Origin: Rhytidiadelphus loreus | Lineage: Eukaryota; Streptophyta; Bryopsida; Hypnales; Hylocomiaceae | Direction of reading: 5' to 3' | Assembly: GCA_947034895.1 (NCBI GenBank) | Contig: OX344765.1 | Location: 8,809,001-8,873,000 of the forward strand | Length of the DNA stretch: 64,000 nt | Part shown: one piece after another, positions 1 to 10,922 of the stretch | How positions within the stretch are numbered: position 1 is the stretch's first letter | Layout: each line of letters opens with the position of its first letter | The notes under the pieces: model-generated | Databases searched by the model: none | What the model was told of the DNA's origin: nothing | Seen by the model: only the letters and a program-made list of their open reading frames with translations | Translations under genes and position numbers: made by a program

Positions 1-660
1 AACCCCAGCCCACGGGCACGCATCCAGCCACCTGAAGGTAGGTGAAAGACAATGCGCAAGGCTAAAGTAAGGTGAGAATCGGAAGTGGGGCTAACGCTTA
101 AGTATCCGAAGTCGCCTCAGGGCGCGTGCGTTTGGGTGACTGCGGGTCGGGAGGGGGCAACTGCGGGTTTGAAGACAGCGGGAATGGGCGACTGCGCGTT
201 TTTGGAGCCCTGAAATGGGCGACTGCGCATCAAGGGCGACTGCGGATCGTGGGCGACCGCGGGTACCAACTAAAGCATCCCGAAACTTGCACACGCGGTC
301 GCCCACAAAGAAGTCTCTTCGACCCGCAGTCGCCACCTACGTGCAGTCGCCCCACTGGAGATTGAGTTTGCATTTTCCAAAAAATCAGTCTCCCTCCTTG
401 ACCCGCAGTCGCCCCCTATGCGCAGTCGCCCTACTGGAGATTGAGTTTGCATTTTCCAAAAAATCAGTCTCCCTCCTTGACCCGCAGTCGCCCCCTATGC
501 GCAGTCGCCCTACTGGAGATTGAGTTTGCATTTTCCAAAAAATTAGTCTCCCTCCTTGACCCGCAGTCGCCCCCTACGCGCAGTCGCCCTGATTCAAATG
601 TGTTTTTTGCTTCGTCGATGACCCGCGGTCGCCCCTGACCCGAGGTCGCCCTAAACCAAC
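1..660. repeat. GC-rich GTCGCC-motif array 1
   Basis: Dense array of a short motif, consensus CCCGC(A/G)GTCGCCC. It is in minus orientation up to about 265 (gggcgactgcgggtc) and in plus orientation after that. The first ~55 bases are the reverse complement of a module that also lies at 1845-1890 and 4938-4990 (core CACCTACTTTACAGTGGCTG). The short reading frames here are low-complexity by-products of the motif, so I call no gene. It may be a subterminal repeat block of a transposon lying partly outside the window. Confidence 0.8.
357..597. repeat. 79-bp tandem repeat, three copies
   Basis: Three head-to-tail copies start at 361, 440 and 519, an exact 79-bp period. Each joins an AT-rich half (attgagtttgcattttcc) to a GC-rich half with two GTCGCC motifs. 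The near identity suggests recent local amplification inside the array. Confidence 0.9.
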
Positions 661-960
661 AACCAATCTGACCCAACACTAATTAGCATCTGCAGCATAT
701 TCTAATTGATTTTTCCTTATCTCACATACTAAATTGGTAATAAATATTAGGCGTCAGTTCATATCAAAGACATAGCAAGGCAATGGAAGAATTATTCTCA
801 CAATGTGAAGGGTTTCCCAAACCCTAAACCCTAGACCCTAGACCTTGGAAAACAATAATACAACTTTTATCTAGAATCAAATCCTTAAACCTACATAAAA
901 TACTTACACATCCTACACGAGATGTAGTGTTTTAGACCTAAAACAGAATCATGTCTTTTT

Positions 961-1289
961 TGTCTTGTTGAATTTGTAAACAAAATGGAGGAAGTAACAT
1001 ATGATTAAAGGGAATTAGAAACAATAAGGGAGAGGTCCCAAAAAAAACACCATCTCGTGAATCATGCCCAAATAAATCTAATTACACCTCCCTACTATTA
1101 GAATGTACATAAAACTTTCATTTGGAACTTCTTGCCAAAGGAGTGTTGGAGAGCTAATGCAAAACCTAGGATTTGTTTGTCTTGTTGAATTTGTAAACAA
1201 AATGGAGGAAGTAACATATGATTAAAGGGAATTAGAAACAATAAGGGAGAGAGGTCCCAAAAAAAAATTAATCTTGTGAAACATGCCCA
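961..1289 (+). repeat. Direct repeat of about 110 bp, two copies 217 bp apart
   Basis: The segment 961-1070 recurs at 1178-1289 almost unchanged (both begin tgtcttgttgaatttgtaaa). The second copy runs straight into array 2. This could be a duplicated target segment or internal transposon sequence. No coding potential is visible. Confidence 0.85.
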
Positions 1290-1760
1290 TACCCACAGTC
1301 ACCCAAAGCGTAGTCGCCCTAGAACCCCAGGTCTGATTTTGGAAGTGATCTGGGGACCCGCAGTCACCCCTTACGCGCAGTCGCCCTGATGGAAGGGGGG
1401 AGATTGCATTTTCGAAATTTTTGGTGTCTCCCACCTTGACCCGCAGTCGCCCCCTACGCGCAGTCGCCCTGATAGAGGGCGGAAAAGTATTTGGTGTCTC
1501 CCTCCCCTTCCATATGGGCGACTGCGCGTAGGGGGCGACTGCGGGTCAAGGAGTTTGCATTTTCTCCTTGACCCGCAGTCGCCCCCTATGCGCAGTCGCC
1601 CTGATGGAGGGGGGATTTTGAAATGTGTTTCCCCCTCGAGGACCCGAGGTCGCCCTGATCCGCGGTCGCCTTTGAAAGACGCAAGGGATCCTTGGACCGG
1701 ACCCGCGGTCGCCCCACGCGCAGTCGCCCCATGCGCTGTCGCCCTAGTATCCGTGTTAGG
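1285..1760. repeat. GC-rich GTCGCC-motif array 2, with a 37-bp inverted repeat
   Basis: Same motif family as array 1. Inside it, 1516-1552 and 1565-1601 are inverted copies of 37 bp with one mismatch and a 12-nt loop, each arm holding two motifs. It ends about 85 bp before the boundary module at 1845-1890 (ttcacctaccttgtagtggc), which precedes the five-exon gene that follows. Confidence 0.8.
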
Positions 1761-2296
1761 GTTAGCGCATGCGCCCCTGGCGACCGTGGGTATTTCATGG
1801 GCTGTTCCAGCCTGTGGTCCATAATTTTCATAAACGCGCCTTGTAGTTCACCTACCTTGTAGTGGCTGAATGTGGGCCCAATGTTGTGGAGGTCTCGTGG
1901 TTTTTTTGGTTTCCCACAAACAACCAACAATACAGCAGACACTTCTTGTATACTTCAATGAACCCAAAATCTTTTCCATTAGTTTAGGATAGTGAGAATA
2001 TCAAAGCCATTTGATGTAGAGGGCCTTGAAACGGCAATTGCATTCATTGTGGCAAAGTTGTTGAATAATAAGGATGCACACACAAATGGGTGTGAAGTCA
2101 CCAAAAAATGGTACACTAAATTCACATTTAAAACAATTAGCAATTCAAATGAAAATGATTCATTTGGTTCTTCATTGATTCTCTTTCATTTTTGGGTGTT
2201 ATAGTAACGTAGGGGGGCCTCAATTGTTAGGTAGCCTATTCAAATTTAATCTTCTTGCATTGCTAATGATTAGTTATTTGGCTCCTTACAGGCTTA
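1761..2296 (+). other. Upstream region of the 2297 gene
   Basis: Holds the boundary module (1845-1890) and an open stretch at about 1992-2204 that might be an upstream exon of the next gene. I could not join it confidently to the exons downstream, so it is left unassigned. Confidence 0.3.
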
Positions 2297-3307
2297 ATGG
2301 CAGGTGTTCAATTTAGCAAGTGCTCAGAGGAAGTCATAATTATTCTCGACCATGAATATTTCCGGTAAAAATTTGTTTAGTTTGCCTTTGACTTCCTTAT
2401 TGTCATCCACTTGTATTGTAGACAATGTCTTTTTAATAGGTGGGAGAATCACCATGACAATGACTATTCTATTGGAATTGATTTGTGATCTTTGAAATAG
2501 GATTAAGGACTTTTGGAAAGGCTACAAATTGTATTGCTTTGCTCATTATGGCCAGTGCAATGAGTCCAAAGGCCATTTCCAAGCCAGCAAAATGGGTGAG
2601 TAAAATATTGCCCTTCATTTTGTATAGGTGATTTGAATCCTTGAATAATGAAATGAACATATATTAATGAACATTTCTAGTTGGATAGTTGGTGGTGGAC
2701 ATTTCATCTCACTATTAGTGCCTATTTGCTGTAGGACGAGTGATGTGTTTGATACAAAACACACGTGATATTGTTTGGGGAGCCAAATTTGATGAGGCCA
2801 TTAGGGAGGGGTGGGCCATGATGGAAGAATATGTGTGGGTTCGGCAAGGAAAAGATTGCACAAACCTCAGGTTCGGTTGTTCTAGTATAGAACTTGTATT
2901 ATAAGATTATATGCTAAAAATACCCATATGTAGTTGTTATGTTTTAATATTCTTTGATATGGGGGGTCGGGAGATGCAGGGCTTTATTAGAAGAATTTGA
3001 GGATGTCGAGAAACTTTCCGAGTCTGAGAATGGATGCTTGTTGTTACAACTCATTAAGGTTAGTGCAATACCACAACACGAGTTAATATACTTGCTAGGT
3101 TAGTATTGTTTGTACCCCATTCTGTGAATATCATATGTACTAATGACAATTCCACCTTAGGATGATGAGCACGGGACGGAACGCGCATTTACACAATCTC
3201 TGAGCGTTCAAATCAACACCACGGATATCTTTGAGCAGACCAATAATAGGTTAAACCAAGCTCGCACAAACTTGGACAACCTTGTGCCACGGGCAAATCG
3301 TTCGTGA
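2297..3307 (+). CDS. Five-exon gene encoding an unknown 174-aa acidic protein
   Basis: I do not recognise the product. Coding segments 2297-2364, 2501-2595, 2735-2870, 2980-3058 and 3161-3307 are joined by GT-AG introns whose phases all agree. The total is 525 nt, exactly 175 codons including the stop, which is unlikely by chance. The protein begins MAGVQFSKCSEEV, has a Cys/His/Tyr-rich stretch (about residues 34-45), a helical acidic middle (EEFEDVEKLSES) and a polar C-terminus ending NLVPRANRS. No signal peptide or membrane helix is visible. The ATG follows an acceptor-like ttacag, so upstream exons may exist and the true N-terminus may be longer. It lies between GTCGCC arrays 2 and 3, so it may be cargo or an accessory gene of a transposon rather than a host gene. 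Confidence 0.5.
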
Positions 3308-4560
3308 CTAGAGACATTGTTGTGGTGCATCAAACGGCAGCCTTGTACCATGGCATAAGACCCTATTTTGATTTTTGAGTTGGGATTATAAAAAGAAATA
3401 AGTTATTTATGAAGATAATAGTACTAAAGTCATGCTAGACATGTGAAATAGCAATGTGCTTGACAAAGAACTTCATTTTACATTTCTATACTATGATTTT
3501 GCTAAACAATGCATGGATTGTTTATCTCAGATGGATGGTCATATTTTGCTAAACAGTCCATGGTATATAAATGTTTAATTGATTAGTGCCCAATACTTTA
3601 ATGGTTTACATATGTGACCCCTCCCAAAAAATATATACCCATAAATGTGACCCTCCCAATAAAATATATACCCATAAATGTTGTGGCTTGTTATTCTTGG
3701 TTCACAAGTTTGAAATCCCCAAATATTGAAAATGTACAAATGTATGCCCTTGATTTAATCCCTTTGTTTGTAAATATGATGGCTACACTTTTAATTAATA
3801 TGAAACAAGTTTTATTGTTTGGATACCTATGAATGTACAGATAAATAAAATTTGAACAAAACCATGAAATCAGCTGGGAAATAGCTATGACAATTAATTG
3901 TGACAATTAGTTCCCAACTACACCTTCACGGTGCTTGATGAAGCACATGATGAAAGTTATATAGGAGCTCATGCTGTCACACCTAATCCTTATGAGATAT
4001 TTGAACAACCATCTTACTACACCTATCCTATGCATTGTATAATTGATTATATTGAGTTTTGTTCTCTCACGCAATTTATAATGTGTCAATCACACTTGAC
4101 CATAAATGAATAAAAGGTATTTATCCCTCAATTTCCAAACCCCTTCTTTGGGAGCTCTCCGAAAGTGGTCTACATTGATCAAGAATCCCACATTCTTCAT
4201 AGTTGGATCTTGTTTTACAATGGATTCACCATACAAATTCAAACTAAACATAATAGAGATTGCATTGGAAAATAAAACGCAACCATGTGAATCATGGATG
4301 GTAAATTTCTTATGTTTGATTATTTTCTTATTGAAATTGCAGAAGTGATGTTAGGGTGGGAATCCTCTTTTTGCATGTCAAATCTAATAAGTTGCAACAA
4401 TAATTAATAAAATGGCTAAAGATGCATAACCCAAATTTTTAAATAAAAGATGAAAAGGTGCAATACATTTTTATGAAGTGCATTGGTAACTAAAATTTAT
4501 GTCCACAATTTTGTGTAAGAGAACTTCAAAGTGAAAGTCTTAGAGGTTCAGAAATTCAAA
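3308..4560. other. AT-rich intergenic stretch
   Basis: Short frames only (for example 4106-4348), with no recognisable domains. I see no RNA gene or clear repeat here. Confidence 0.5.
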
Positions 4561-4564
4561 ATCC

Positions 4565-4990
4565 CGCCCTGTACCCGCGGTCGCCCCACCCGTGGTCGCC
4601 CCACTGTAGGGGTCCAGAAATTACTCTATGGTGCCCCACATGCGGTCGCCCATCCCCAGTAGCCCCAGACCCGCAGTCGCCCTACCCGCAGTCGCGCAGG
4701 ACCCCAGTACTTCTATAGCCATCGACCTGCAGTCGCCCATCCCCAGTAGCCCCAGACCCGCAGTCGCCCTACCCGCAGTCGCCTTCGCAGTCGGCCCCTT
4801 AGACCCGCAGTCGTCCTACCCGCGGTCGTTCTCAGACCTACACGCGCCCCTTCCCGCACTCGCCCCAAGGCGATTGCGGGTTAATTAGCTGTCTCCCCAC
4901 CCGACTTCGCCACTTTCCCTTCTTGCTGCGTACTGCCTTTCACCTACTTTACAGTGGCTGATTGCGTGCCCGGGAGCTTGGGTTTTGAGT
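4565..4990 (+). repeat. GTCGCC-motif array 3 and boundary module
   Basis: Motif array in plus orientation at about 4565-4900, including a partly duplicated unit (gcccatccccagtagcccc at about 4650 and 4735). The boundary module follows at 4938-4990, matching the reverse complement of positions 1-55 and also 1845-1890. The 535-aa ORF starts 120 bp further on. The array could act as subterminal transposase-binding repeats, as promoter sequence, or both. Confidence 0.75.
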
Positions 4991-5109
4991 TTCACTTACA
5001 TGTGGCTCATGTTCTTGATTTTACTCCATCACTCACTAATCGCTAGATAATACTTTGCGGTTTAGGGTTAAGTTTAGATTCCTTGCCCCAAATCTCAAGA
5101 GCATCTCCA

Positions 5110-6717
5110 ATGGCGGACCACAAGAAGAAGACCAAGGCAAAAGGAGCCATGCACCCTAGGCAACGACGCATCCTTTTGGACCCAGCGTGTGTGGCCTACC
5201 GAGGTTGGGATCGAATTACGGGCCACTGGACCGCCAAGACTTGTAAGTCCTTCGTGGGGTGGTGCCACATCGACAAGTTATTCCCCTATCATCGGCACTA
5301 CACGAATCGGCGCAACAATACGGCCAATTTGCATCCATGCCGTAATGATGCATTTGTGCAACGTTGTATCGAAATTTATCGATACTTGTATGGCACATAT
5401 TCAGTGCCTAGGAGCAAAGTCCCGTATTTCATATGTGCAATGGTGTATGCGGAACTCATTTTGTTTCGAAGCGTAGATTGGAAATCAATCAAGGGAGTGA
5501 AGCATGCTCGCCTTCCACCGACAAAAGACATCCTAAGGGCGGCTCTATCAGCCAATCCACGTGAAGGGCTAGGCCAGAAGAAAAACTTGAAGGAGGGAGT
5601 GCCCGATGAGCAGTTTCAATGGACATCATCTGATTCATCTTCCGCAGAGGAAGACAATCCTGGTGAAGACCCTCCAATGGAGCCCCAAAACATGGCGAAG
5701 GCGGCTTCTACTTCACAAAATGTACCTCCCCCGAGAATGGAAGAAGAGGGTGAACCAGCTAGGCAACCACAAAATCTTGATGTTTTGCCTCTTGCTATGG
5801 TGAATCCAATTACAGTCCCTTGCAATAAAGAGGACGAAGTTTTGCAGTATGTGCTTGCATGCATGCAAGAAGCAGAAGATGATGTTTTTTATACAGAGAT
5901 GGAAACAGAAGAAGATGTGAAGCCTTCTTTGTTCCAATTGGATTGTGTTGATGACATGTACCGAAGTGAGGAATTTGTTGAAGATGGAACTGTCTCTGAC
6001 ACAGTAATGTTGGACACCAAAGTTGTTTACAAAGCTCAACTCAAGAAGCTTCTAAATGAGTTGGATGAAAAGCATCTAGAATGTGAGAAGCTTCGCAATC
6101 AAGAAACGCAAACTTTGAGTGGAGATATTGTAAATAGCTTACGTGCTGAACTTGAAAGTCGGCAAGTTCTTTTGTCAACGCAAATAACAAAGATTTTAGA
6201 CTTGGAAGCATTTTACCTTAGATTCTCTTCTTGGCATGCTAGAGGATCTAGTTCTTTTAGCAATGAGTTTGCGAACAAACGGCTTGCCAAAATTATGGAA
6301 GCATGCAAGCTGGAGGAAGATCAGATAGACTTGGAGAAGCGAGGGGTGGAAGAAGCACGATCAAGATTAAATTCCTTGAAAGCATTAAAGGACAAAGCCC
6401 CCCTTGACTGTGTTGTAGAAATGTGTGGTTGGAAAGATGTGGCTACTAAACAAACATTGTCTCTTACGGAAGTAGTTGACTTGAAAAAGAAGCTTGGGGT
6501 TTCTTTGTCATTGGATCCAAAATTGGAAGAACATCGGGATGTACTGAAGGCGCTTTTGAAGTTCAGTAAATCATACAAGCAATTTTGGTTGGAAAAGAAG
6601 TTGGGGAAGGATGATAGATACCTTAGGAATTTGCAGTTGGAAGGTAGGAAAGTCTTGTATGACATGGAACGTGAGGCACATGACCGCAAAGAAAAGGCCA
6701 AAATGGATGTTGAATGA
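5110..6717 (+). CDS. Intact intronless ORF, unknown 535-aa coiled-coil protein
   Basis: I do not recognise this family. The first ATG (MADHKKKTKAKG) is at 5110; a longer frame would need a TTG start at 5083. The N-terminal ~160 residues are basic and rich in His, Cys, Trp and Tyr (for example WCHIDKLFPYHRHY and LHPCRND), resembling a compact DNA-binding module. Residues ~165-290 are acidic and low-complexity (SSDSSSAEEDNPGEDP). Residues ~300-535 are charged heptad-like helix, probably coiled coil. It sits between arrays 3 and 4 and directly upstream of a hAT transposase on the same strand. An uninterrupted 1.6-kb frame beside a broken transposase suggests selection or recent arrival. It may be a second transposon protein, by analogy with two-gene elements; that is inference. 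Confidence 0.6.
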   Translation: MADHKKKTKAKGAMHPRQRRILLDPACVAYRGWDRITGHWTAKTCKSFVGWCHIDKLFPYHRHYTNRRNNTANLHPCRNDAFVQRCIEIYRYLYGTYSVPRSKVPYFICAMVYAELILFRSVDWKSIKGVKHARLPPTKDILRAALSANPREGLGQKKNLKEGVPDEQFQWTSSDSSSAEEDNPGEDPPMEPQNMAKAASTSQNVPPPRMEEEGEPARQPQNLDVLPLAMVNPITVPCNKEDEVLQYVLACMQEAEDDVFYTEMETEEDVKPSLFQLDCVDDMYRSEEFVEDGTVSDTVMLDTKVVYKAQLKKLLNELDEKHLECEKLRNQETQTLSGDIVNSLRAELESRQVLLSTQITKILDLEAFYLRFSSWHARGSSSFSNEFANKRLAKIMEACKLEEDQIDLEKRGVEEARSRLNSLKALKDKAPLDCVVEMCGWKDVATKQTLSLTEVVDLKKKLGVSLSLDPKLEEHRDVLKALLKFSKSYKQFWLEKKLGKDDRYLRNLQLEGRKVLYDMEREAHDRKEKAKMDVE

Positions 6718-7040
6718 TTTTCATTTTTAGCACATTTTTGAGGACTATGTATATTCCATCTTATGTATATATAAAAGGATATTATCCATTTTGAACATTC
6801 CAATGCAAGCACATTGAATTCTATGTAGTTCCTTGACAAGAGTACATAAATATAGATATGAATTTTTGGTTATTTATGTTTGCAATGTTGTGAAAACTTG
6901 AATATTCTAGGAATTTTGGCAGGAAAATGACCTTGGGAGTTCGGACTTTCGGAATTAAAAGAGAATTAAAAAAAAAAGGAAAATTCAAAACTTGCCGGAT
7001 TGGAAAAGAACTTGTTATTGAAGTTCAGAGCAATTGTCAC
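6718..7040. other. Spacer downstream of the 535-aa ORF
   Basis: AT-rich, with a likely 3' untranslated part after the stop. No gene seen. Confidence 0.4.
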
Positions 7041-7195
7041 GGCTAGGGTGAATTGACCTACTCATTGCCACTCCAGGGCAAACACTAGAATTTTTTATTT
7101 TCAAGGCTTATTTTTTTAGTGGAAATTCTGAATTCATAGTTTCAATTATAGGCCCCAAATTACCCCAGGGGATGCAAGAATTATCCAAACAAATG
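7041..7195 (+). mobile_element. Truncated Mutator-type MITE (same family as 23512-23734)
   Basis: Starts GCTAGGGTGAATTGACC and aligns along its length with 23512-23665, sharing the segment ggaaattctgaattcata and a later match around ggccccaaatta. The similarity stops abruptly at about 7195, where GTCGCC array 4 begins, so the array or its carrier joined or inserted here. Confidence 0.7.
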
Positions 7196-7400
7196 GCAGT
7201 CGCCCGTTCCTGGACCCGCAGTCGCCCGTTCCTGACCCGCAGTCGCCTGTTTCTGGACCCGCAGTCGCCCATTACTGGACTCGTGGCGCCCACTCCTGGA
7301 CCCACTGTCGCCCAATCTTGGACCCGCAGTCGCCCATCACTTGACTGATTTCAGGTTTTTGGACCCGCATTCTCTCATGGGGCGACCGCGGGTCCAAGGA
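7196..7400. repeat. GTCGCC-motif array 4
   Basis: About eight motif copies (tggacccgcagtcgccc type), mostly plus oriented, with one minus copy at about 7379-7396. It lies between the 535-aa ORF and the hAT transposase and could be the terminal repeat of either unit. Confidence 0.75.
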
Positions 7401-7644
7401 GTTTTCTTGTATAAAGTTCTAGGGGTACCCCTTGTTTTATCACCTTGGCTCCGTTGATAAAACTCTTGTCTTGGACCTTCGAAAGAGGCTTCATGCGGAC
7501 GTTTAACTTCTTCAGAGGGCAACAACCGTGTTTAGAAGGGTTTACAAGACCACTCTAAGCGAGTTGCTTTGTCATTACATCTTCCATAGTATTAGTGTGA
7601 TTATTGTAGTCATTTTCTTTGAAGACCCAGTGTTGATCTACTAC

Positions 7645-10600
7645 ATGGCTGGACAAGGTGTTGGGAGGGGGGGGACCATGAATGATACGCGGAGGTCCAC
7701 AAAGGATTGGGACCCTTGGCTAGTACCGTGTACCCCAATTGATAATTCCCCCCATGCTCGAAAATGCGTGTTTTATGGGTGGAGCAAAGCATTTGTACGA
7801 AAGAGAGCATTGATTCACTTTGGCTATGGCGGCTCGACTACATCGGAGCGTTGTAAGGAGATCCCTAGAATTGTACGAGAAAAGTTTCGGACTGGTGAGG
7901 GGCAAGTTCCAAGGTCCATGAGTTACGAAGAGATGTATGATGCACCGACTAGACATGATGCACCAATTCATGTTGTAGAGTCTATTGTCGCACCTGCATT
8001 GGATGTCGAAGAAGAAGGGTCTCTCAATCCCTTTGAATCAAATGCAAGACCAAATCCTACGTCTGATTCAGTAGATTCTACTGGAACAACGCTTGAGAGA
8101 AGGAGGAACATGCCATCTGTTTCTCGGCAAAGAAGCATGGATGAATCATTACAGACGGGCCGCAGACAAGAGTTGGATAGGTTGTGGGCTTCTTTCTTTT
8201 ACGAGGCGAACATTTCATTTAATGTTGTGCGCCACCCGGCCTTCGTGAATGCTGTTAAACAAACTGCAGCAGCTGGATTCGTGTACCAACCGCCACCGTA
8301 TAATGCGATTCGCACGAAAATGATAGATGTTAAGAAGGCATCGGTTGAAGCCATGGTCTCGGAGTGGACGAGGGTTTCAATAAGTCAGTATGGAGCGACA
8401 ATTTGTTCAGATGGTTGGTCCGATACTAATTCGTAGCCGTTACTAAATATGATGTTGGTGTGTCCCGCCGGGGATGTCTTTTTGGGATCAGTGGATAGTA
8501 CTGGGGAGAAGAAGAATATATCTTACACGACTGAGACGATGGCACGATACATTGAGGAAGTTGGGCCTACCAACGTTGTGCAATTGTGTACGGACAATGC
8601 TGCAGTCATGATGGGGGCGACGACAAGGTTGGAAGAAAGGTACCCTCACATTTATAGGCAGGGTTGTGCGGCACACATTTTGGACTTACTCTTAGAAGAC
8701 TGGGGAAAGGATCAGAGAGTAAAGGAGTTGGTAAAAAAGGCTTCATCAATTGTGAAGTTCATCAAGAAATACCAACATACTTTGGCGTTGTTTCGGAGAT
8801 TTTCACCAAACAAAGTGTTGAGACTTCCAAGCAAAACACGTTTTGCCACAAATTTCTTGATGATTGATCGTTTGGTAGACTGCAAGCAAGCAGTGCACAA
8901 CGTGACACTGGATGAGACATACATGACGTTCGAGTTGAGTTTGCAAAACCGCAGAAATGGACATTTCATTATGGGCAAACTTGCAAGGCAAGATATCCGT
9001 TCAGAAGAGTTCTGGGTTCAGTGCGACAATTTCCTCCATATGGTAGAGCCCGTGCTGCTTTGTCTTCGTCATTTTGATGGAAAAGTCCCGGCAATGCCGA
9101 AAGCTTTAGTAATGATGACAGCCTTGAAGGAGCACATTTATTCTCTCAAGAATGCTCCATTTTTCCTTAATCCAGTGGTGGCAACACGATATGAGAAACA
9201 ATTTGATGCTTGCTGGAAGTTGATGATTACTGACCTACAGTCCTACACTATGCGGGGGCACTACTAAATCCATACTTGAGTGACGTGGAGGCTATTCATA
9301 ACAATGGCTACGCGAAGGGAGCTTTGAATCGAGTCATACGAAAACTGAGCGTACCATTGAACGTGTCAGTGGTGGAAGCAATGCAGGAGCTAACTCAATT
9401 TGAAGAGAAGACAGATGCATTTGATCCTTTACATGAGGCTCCCGATATCATTGAATGTCAATTATTGCCTCATCAATGGTGGAATCGTGTGGGGGGCAAT
9501 GCTCTTCCAAAAATTGCAAAGCGAATTCTCGGTTTGACGTACTCTGCATCTTCGTGTGAAAGGAATTGGAGCATGTATTCCTTTGTGCACAATAAAGTGC
9601 GAAACCGCTTGGCCACGACAAAGGCGGAGACATTGGTGTATATCTACGCGAACAACAAACTTGAACGTCAAAAACGTGGACACAACCCAGCCATTTTTTA
9701 CGACCAGATGCTTGCAGATGGAGACGATGAGGACGAGCGTGATGGGCCTTTGTCTTCAGGGGAAGAAGACGACGTTGTTCCAGATTTTATGAGAGAACGC
9801 GAGAACCGCAGGGATGAAGAGGATCGGTTGTGCAACAATCCTTGGAATGCAATGGTTAGGCCGCCACATAGTCCTCTACGACCAATATACGGGAATACAT
9901 TTGATTTTAGTGACGATGGGTATGTTTCTCCTGGAAATTCACCTGTACACAGTCCACCGCAGAACGTCGTGCACAATATGGATGCAATTTCGCCGGCACA
10001 TGCATCACTGAGGAGGGAAAGCACCCCCGACAACAACGACGAAGGCGTACCTATTCCCATGGCACCCGTAGAGGAAGAAGCTAGATCTCCAATATCAACT
10101 AGTTCGCCTCCAAATATGGCCCGCAATTTAAGAAACAGTGCACAAGTTTCAATGAGAAGCGAACATGAAGAAGAGGCCATCGAAGTCAATGAAGTTGTAC
10201 ACGAGGGAATACCAAATCCCGTTGTATTGAACGTATCTACCCTCGGAACAACTGTTACAACAGATGATGATGATGATGTGCCATTGGCATATGTTATGAA
10301 TCGAAGTCGGAATGTGCCATTGAATCCAGAGACGACTACAAATGTGGCAACAGTGAGGAGGTCTATCCCAACCCTTCCAACAAGGCCACCGGTGCGTAGA
10401 GGTGCTCTACGGACGATTGATGAAGAGGTTCACGGCTCAACTCCACAACCCACTCAACCTTCATCCGTGTCTGGCCCTGGCGAATCATCATTAGGAATCC
10501 AGGGGCGCAACAGTAGAGGCCAGAAAAGGCGTATTAGGAGGGTTGACGAGAGGGGACCTCGAAACCCTAAACGACCCACTCAAATTGTCCAACGGTGTAC

Positions 10601-10922
10601 CATTGGAGCGGAATATTCCACCCAGAATGTTGGACAATCAAGTAGAGGAGGGCGACACCCTACATCCAACATGGATGGAACTACGGATGCGTTGAGGCTC
10701 ACGAAACGACTTGTGCAAACTGAAGGGTTCAGTGGTGTAGATACAGAAGTTCGAAATCTGAACTCAGAGGTAGAGCGTGAGGTACAAATCGAAGTAGTAA
10801 CAAGGGAAGATGATGAAATCGAAAGCTCGGGCGACAACAGGAGCAACGAAGAGTCTTACGAAGATATAGACCCTAATGCTGATGAGGTGCCGAGCGATTC
10901 CACATTCACGCCTGGTGACTAG
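7645..10922 (+). pseudogene. hAT-superfamily transposase, inactivated
   Basis: Encodes a cut-and-paste DNA transposase of the hAT superfamily. In order: a degenerate BED-like finger (ARKCVFYGWSKAF, where Tyr stands at an expected Cys), a DUF659-type segment ending ICSDGWSD with the first catalytic Asp (about 8200-8420), LCTDNAAVM with the second Asp (8585-8610), and the C-terminal dimerisation domain (QWWNRVGG to about 9660) holding SSCERNW with the catalytic Glu. Two lesions are visible: an in-frame TAG at 8434-8436, directly after SDTNS and before PLLNMMLV, and a frameshift at about 9245-9255 in a run of Gs. The coding frame continues about 1.2 kb past the dimer domain as an acidic, probably disordered tail to 10922, longer than usual for hAT. 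It is flanked by GTCGCC arrays 4 and 5. Confidence 0.85.

Noticed and set aside
820..843. Telomere-like CCCTAAA phrases
   Set aside because: Only two to three imperfect units; similar phrases occur by chance in AT-rich plant introns (also about 47270-47330). Not an interstitial telomere array.
2440..2488. Extra exon in the 2297 gene
   Set aside because: It begins after an acceptor-like taatag but ends in TGA. Skipping it (intron 2365-2500) gives a fully open, phase-consistent product.
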